This document shows, one piece after another, positions 60,151 through 64,000 of a stretch of DNA of 64,000 bases (positions are counted from its first letter, which is position 1; each line of letters opens with the position of its first letter). Source of the stretch: Sanderia malayensis (taxonomy: Eukaryota; Cnidaria; Scyphozoa; Semaeostomeae; Pelagiidae); the NCBI GenBank assembly GCA_013076295.1, contig RQOL01000772.1, positions 62,001-126,000 of the forward strand, written 5' to 3'. The position numbers and the translations under genes are program-made. The notes beneath the pieces are model-generated. The model saw only the letters and a program-made list of their open reading frames with translations. It had not been told where the DNA came from and did no database searches.

Positions 60151-60462
60151 TTATTGTTTGGGTCACGTGGTTTGAGTTAATATAATCATCATAACTCAAA
60201 TCGAGTCCCTCCAAGATTAGAGATGGCTGCTTCGCAGCAATTAATGGTCATAGCTATATTTATGAGAATCAAACAAGGAAACAAACATTAGGCAGTTTGT
60301 TAGATTGTCAGAGCATATGCCCTGTCTATTTGCGTTAGCAAAACTCTTCGCGGGACCTTCTTGAAACCCGGGCCCCGGGAATTTACCCCGGCTACCCCCC
60401 TCTCGACGGTACTGCTGGCTGCATGGCACTCACAAGCACAAATTTCGATTTCCCTTCAGAGT

Positions 60463-60629
60463 TCGAGTAAGCAGTTGTCAAATATAATTACAAAAAAGTT
60501 CGAATTATAGAGGTTTGTTTTATAAGAGTTGGTTCATTAGCGATGATTCAACTCTTGAAGGGACGGAGAAGTTCGTTAAAATCAGATAGAGCTCGAATTA
60601 CACGAGTTCGAACTATGCAGATTTGACTG
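60463..60629. mobile_element. Tigger/pogo-like MITE, reversed, copy 2
   Basis: Counterpart of 10675-10853. Ends with the complement of CAGTCAAATCTGCATAGTTCG next to TA. Confidence 0.65.
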
Positions 60630-60675
60630 TATGCCAAAGGAAATAAGAATGCTCTTTGTCGCGTGCATGCATCTA

Positions 60676-61215
60676 CAGGGTGGGCCCAAAAAGTACCCCC
60701 TTAACATGATAACATGTTGCAGATAATGTATCTTAAAGAAAAAGATTCCAGGATTTCTACACCACATTATGCAGCTCCAAAGACATCTTGTGTAGACATC
60801 TTTTTGTAATTGTTTTGTCATTTTTGAGTAGTTGTAAGTTCAATATTTCTAGTTGTGAAATCTTATGATATTTTATGACTGATAACTGACAACATTAAAA
60901 AGCAAAACAAGAAAGGTTAGAAGTCAATATAAATCAATCCAAAACAATAATTAAGCAAGGGGTCTAAAGTGTTCTCTCTGTTCAGTAAATTTTTAAAGTC
61001 ATTGCTCTTCCAACGTTGTCAATTTTCAGCAAATGTCATAGCAGCAGGTTTCACGACTAGAAATTACAGTTGCTCAAAAATGACAAAACATAAATACATA
61101 AATACAAAATATTTCTACTCAAGATGTCTTTTGAGTTAAATATTATATTGTAAAAATTTGCAAAAAATTGTTCATAAGATGCCTTTGTTTAGGGGGCTAC
61201 TTTTTGGCCAACCAT
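60676..61215. mobile_element. TA-flanked MITE with CAGGGTGGGCCC end, copy 2
   Basis: Counterpart of 10901-11440, with the same imperfect inverted ends and TA flanks. Confidence 0.65.
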
Positions 61216-61343
61216 TAATATTTCATGAATTTAATAAAGGCTATCGTTTTTAATTCAAGAACAAAATGCAGTAAAGCATACAAATTTAAAGCACATGTTT
61301 TGATGTAAGATCTCTTTGTTACATCAGATACATATTATAATCA

Positions 61344-62400
61344 CGGGTTAGAGCACGTGTGCTTTAACCAAGTTTAATGGACAGGCACCCCACTGCTCCC
61401 TGTTGCGCCATGTAGCATTCCTCCCCAGTGGGTGGTCAGTTGGCTTCGTATTACACTTATGCTGCATGCTTGCCGAATTGCTGCTTGGTTTTATTGTTCT
61501 GTCGCTTGTTTATCTCACAATTGGCTGCCAGTTTCAAGATGTTACTAATATCCATTGATTGCTGTTGTGGCTTCTATACTGGGCTTGTTTCGACGTATTA
61601 TAGCTGCCTGGCCACGCTGGAATTTCAAGTTGAAAAGTTGCTCGTCGTGTCGTCGTCCCTTCAGGCCCGCATTGGCATTCTCGGTGAGATCGTTCCATCT
61701 ATTTTTGCTGTTTCTTATGCTCCTACATGTACATCCATGTTTATCTAAATTAATGTACATAATTTTATCGAACCTACAGATTGCGAAACTCCTTTTGCTG
61801 TTGCTCGCCCCTTATTGCCGTTGCTTACCTTGCCCGATACGCGTGTCTTTGTTACTGTTCTTCGTTCATGAACTCGTCTCTATGTTTTGCCCTTGCGTCA
61901 CCTGTACGTCTTGATTTTGGCGATACTAGTGTTCAGTATACTCAATTGCAGCGTTTATCCATGCCAAAGGCGTTTTTAACAACCGATTTCTTTCTGCTGC
62001 GCGGCCGAAAACGTTCGGCTCCTGTCGTCCAGGTTCTCCACCTTAACATTTTCGTTTCTCGGTCGGACAGCAAATTTCTCGCACATTGCAACCTTTCGAC
62101 ACCCCGGACAATAACGCTTGTTCACGTTGCACACCCCCTGCGGCTCTAGCAAACATCTCAAAACACCTTGACAGCCTAGCCTGTGCTGCACTTGCAGTAA
62201 CACTGCCACTGTTGGTTGATGCACACACCAGCTTAGTGCTGCAGCCAGTTTAGTTATGTTAATCATTTGCTTATTCTATTGCTCGTTTGCTTTACTTGTT
62301 ATCCCCCTACTCATTATTATCGTGTCACATGTTTTCACGCTGTTGCTGTCTATGGCTTGGCGCCTAGTTCCATTAAAGCTCTTACGGCACACAGAGCGTC
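61344..62400. other. Unique sequence between duplication end and satellite
   Basis: Starts abruptly CGGGTTAGAGCACGTGTGC after the duplicated block. Less AT-rich than the rest, with overlapping open frames on both strands (for example 61555-61914 plus and 61976-62266 minus). None has a domain or splice pattern I recognise. It may be the body of a repeat unit whose tail is the satellite. Confidence 0.4.
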
Positions 62401-62404
62401 AATC

Positions 62405-64000
62405 AACACTGTTCGGGACACCCATGCGTGAGTCAGTATTGCTTTTCATTCTGCCTGCAGCTCTCCTCGTGTTACGAGCCAACCCAAAATTTTTGCTCTC
62501 AGCACCTCAACTGCGCGAGTCAGTATTTATCTTGCTTTCTGCTGCAGCTGTCTTTGTATATTGAGCCAATCCAAAAATTGTTGCCATTAGCGGCTCATCT
62601 GCGTGAGTCAGTATGACATTGCTTTCTGCGGCAGCTATCCTTGTATCATGAGCCAATCCAGCATTGTTTTCTACTCGCGGCTCACCTGCGTAAGTCAGTA
62701 TTACATTGCTTTCTGCGGCAGCTACCTTTGTATCGTGAGCCAATCCAGCATTGTTTCTATTCGCGGCTCACCTGCGTAAGTCAGTATTACATTGCTTTCT
62801 GCGGCAGCTATCTTTGTATCATGAGCCAATCCAGCATTGTTTCTATTCACGGCTCACCTGCGTAAGTCAGTATTACATTGCTTTCTGCGGCAGCTATCCT
62901 TGTGTCATGAGCCAATCCAGCATTGTCTCTATTCGCGGCTCACCTGCGTAAGTCAGTATTACATTGCTTTCTGCGGCAGCTATCCTTGTGTCATGAGCCA
63001 ATCCAGCATTGTCTCTATTCGCGGCTCACCTGCGTAAGTCAGTATTACATTGCTTTCTGCGGCAGCTATCCTTGTATCATGAGCCAATCCAGCATTGTTC
63101 TATTCGCGGCTCACCTGCGTAAGTCAGTATTACATTGCTTTCTGCGGCAGCTATCCTTGTACCATGAGCCAATCCAGCATTGTTTCTATTCGCGGCTCAC
63201 CTGCGTAAGTCAGTATTACATTGCTTTCTGCGGCAGCTATCCTTGTATCATGAGCCAATCCAGCATTGTTTCTATTCGCGGCTCTCCTGCGTAAGTCAGT
63301 ATTACATTGCTTTCTGCGGCAGCTATCTTTGTATCGTGAGCCAATCCAGCATTGTTTCTATTCGCGGCTCACCTGCGTAAGTCAGTATTACATTGCTTTC
63401 TGCGGCAGCTATCCTTGTGTCATGAGCCAATCCAGCATTGTTTCTATTCGCGGCTCACCTGCGTAAGTCAGTATTACATTGCTTTCTGCGGCAGCTATCC
63501 TTGTGTCATGAGCCAATCCAGCATTGTCTCTATTCGCGGCTCACCTGCGTAAGTCAGTATTACATCGCTTTCTGCGGCAGCTATCCTTGTGTCATGAGCC
63601 AATCCAGCATTGTTTCTATTCGCGGCTCACCTGCGTAAGTCAGTATTACATTGCTTTCTGCGGCAGCTATCTTTGTATCGTGAGCCAATCCAGCATTGTT
63701 TCTATTCGCGGCTCACCTGCGTAAGTCAGTATTACCTTGCTTTCTGCGGCAGCTATCCTTGTTCATGAGCCAATCCAGCATTGTTTCTATTCGCGGCTCA
63801 CCTGCGTAAGTCAGTATTACATTGCTTTCTGCGGCAGCTATCCTGGTATCATGAGCCAATCCAGCATTGTTTCTATTCGCGGCTCACCTGCGTAAGTCAG
63901 TATTACATTGCTTCTGCGGCAGCTATCCTTGTATCATGAGCCAATCCAGCATTGTTTCTATTCGCGGCTCACCTGCGTAAGTCAGTATTACATTGCTTTC
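62405..64000 (+). repeat. 86-bp tandem satellite array
   Basis: About 18 head-to-tail units, period 86, continuing past the window end. Each has GCGGCTCACCTGCGTAAGTC, TTACATTGCTTTCTGCGGCAGC and GAGCCAATCCAGCATTG blocks. The first two or three units (62405-62620) are clearly diverged; later ones are nearly identical. Since 86 is not a multiple of three, each unit shifts frame and opens a short 66-codon frame that overlaps the next; these are not genes. Confidence 0.97.

Larger units (their letters stand above)
56849..60240. mobile_element. 3.39-kb insertion present only in copy 2
   Basis: Compared with copy 1 (between 10464 and 10465), 3392 bases are inserted, with at most a 2-bp AA duplication. 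Read on the minus strand, the insertion starts with GCTGCGAAGCAGC, a perfect short hairpin, and ends CTAG next to a T run. A CTRR-type 3' end without a real target duplication recalls Helitrons, although the usual 5' TC is absent. Inside lie inverted repeats of about 80 bases (57653-57735 and 60071-60150), a SWIM-type frame on plus and a THAP exon on minus. It may be a TIR element nested in a Helitron-like carrier. No Rep/helicase is visible. Confidence 0.75.
46319..61343. repeat. Large direct duplication, copy 2
   Basis: Repeats 1-11568 in the same orientation. The match starts at or before 46319 (copy 1 is cut by the window edge) and ends at 61343, where the sequence changes abruptly. The main structural difference is the 3392-base insertion at 56849-60240. 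Smaller ones include about 39 extra bases in the Harbinger MITE near 55800-55840. Confidence 0.95.

Noticed and set aside
61555..62266. Long overlapping frames as genes
   Set aside because: Frames occur on both strands, with no domain, splice context or codon pattern to favour one.
62751..63724. Series of overlapping 66-codon open frames
   Set aside because: They arise because an 86-bp repeat shifts frame each unit; all are the same chance frame.
62405..64000. Regularly spaced repeats resembling a CRISPR array
   Set aside because: The units are contiguous 86-bp satellites with no variable spacers, and the genome is animal.

Overview
The window is animal nuclear DNA: AT-rich, with intron-dense genes that have GT-AG splice sites, plus many DNA transposons and MITEs, a satellite array and one 100-base assembly gap (27423-27522). 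The genes are metazoan: CDC45, UBL4A, SERINC, an SR splicing factor, a chondroitin GalNAc-transferase, CPPED1 and RNF217. I cannot name the species. A non-vertebrate animal fits best, possibly a cnidarian or sponge, but that is a guess from style.

Layout. 1-8.3 kb: complete CDC45 (minus strand, 24 exons). 8.3-11.6 kb: nested MITEs and foldbacks. 11.6-16.1 kb: UBL4A and SERINC, head to head. 16.7-21.3 kb: two copies of one 1.5-kb inverted-repeat element on either side of an intronless vWA gene. 22.2-26.1 kb: a hAT transposon with clean ends and a broken transposase. 27.5-31.6 kb: an SR protein gene starting just after the gap. 33.8-35.8 kb: a CSGALNACT-like gene. 36.5-39.1 kb: relics (element fragment, HECT pseudogene, CPPED1 exon relic). 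39.7-43.3 kb: CPPED1 with a 1.65-kb element inserted in its first coding exon. 44.5-46.2 kb: RNF217. 46.3-61.3 kb: a second, direct copy of the first 11.6 kb, again with a complete CDC45, plus a 3.39-kb insertion absent from copy 1. 61.3-64 kb: unique sequence, then an 86-bp satellite running off the window.

The genes are mostly unrelated housekeeping functions: replication, tail-anchored protein handling, membrane lipid, splicing, glycosaminoglycan synthesis, ubiquitin ligation. They form no operon or pathway. Two head-to-head pairs (UBL4A/SERINC and CPPED1/RNF217) may share promoter regions. I rebuilt each spliced gene by eye; the exon sums are multiples of three and give proteins of family-typical length (CDC45 573 aa, SERINC 454, SR protein 267, CSGALNACT 612, RNF217 488, CPPED1 308).

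I saw no wholly new system. The strongest observations are the CPPED1 insertion, whose removal with one 6-bp target repeat restores an in-frame start; the near-identical CDC45 duplication, which could be real or an assembly artefact; and the insertion in copy 2, which carries THAP and SWIM zinc-finger pieces that have each lost a zinc ligand to tyrosine.
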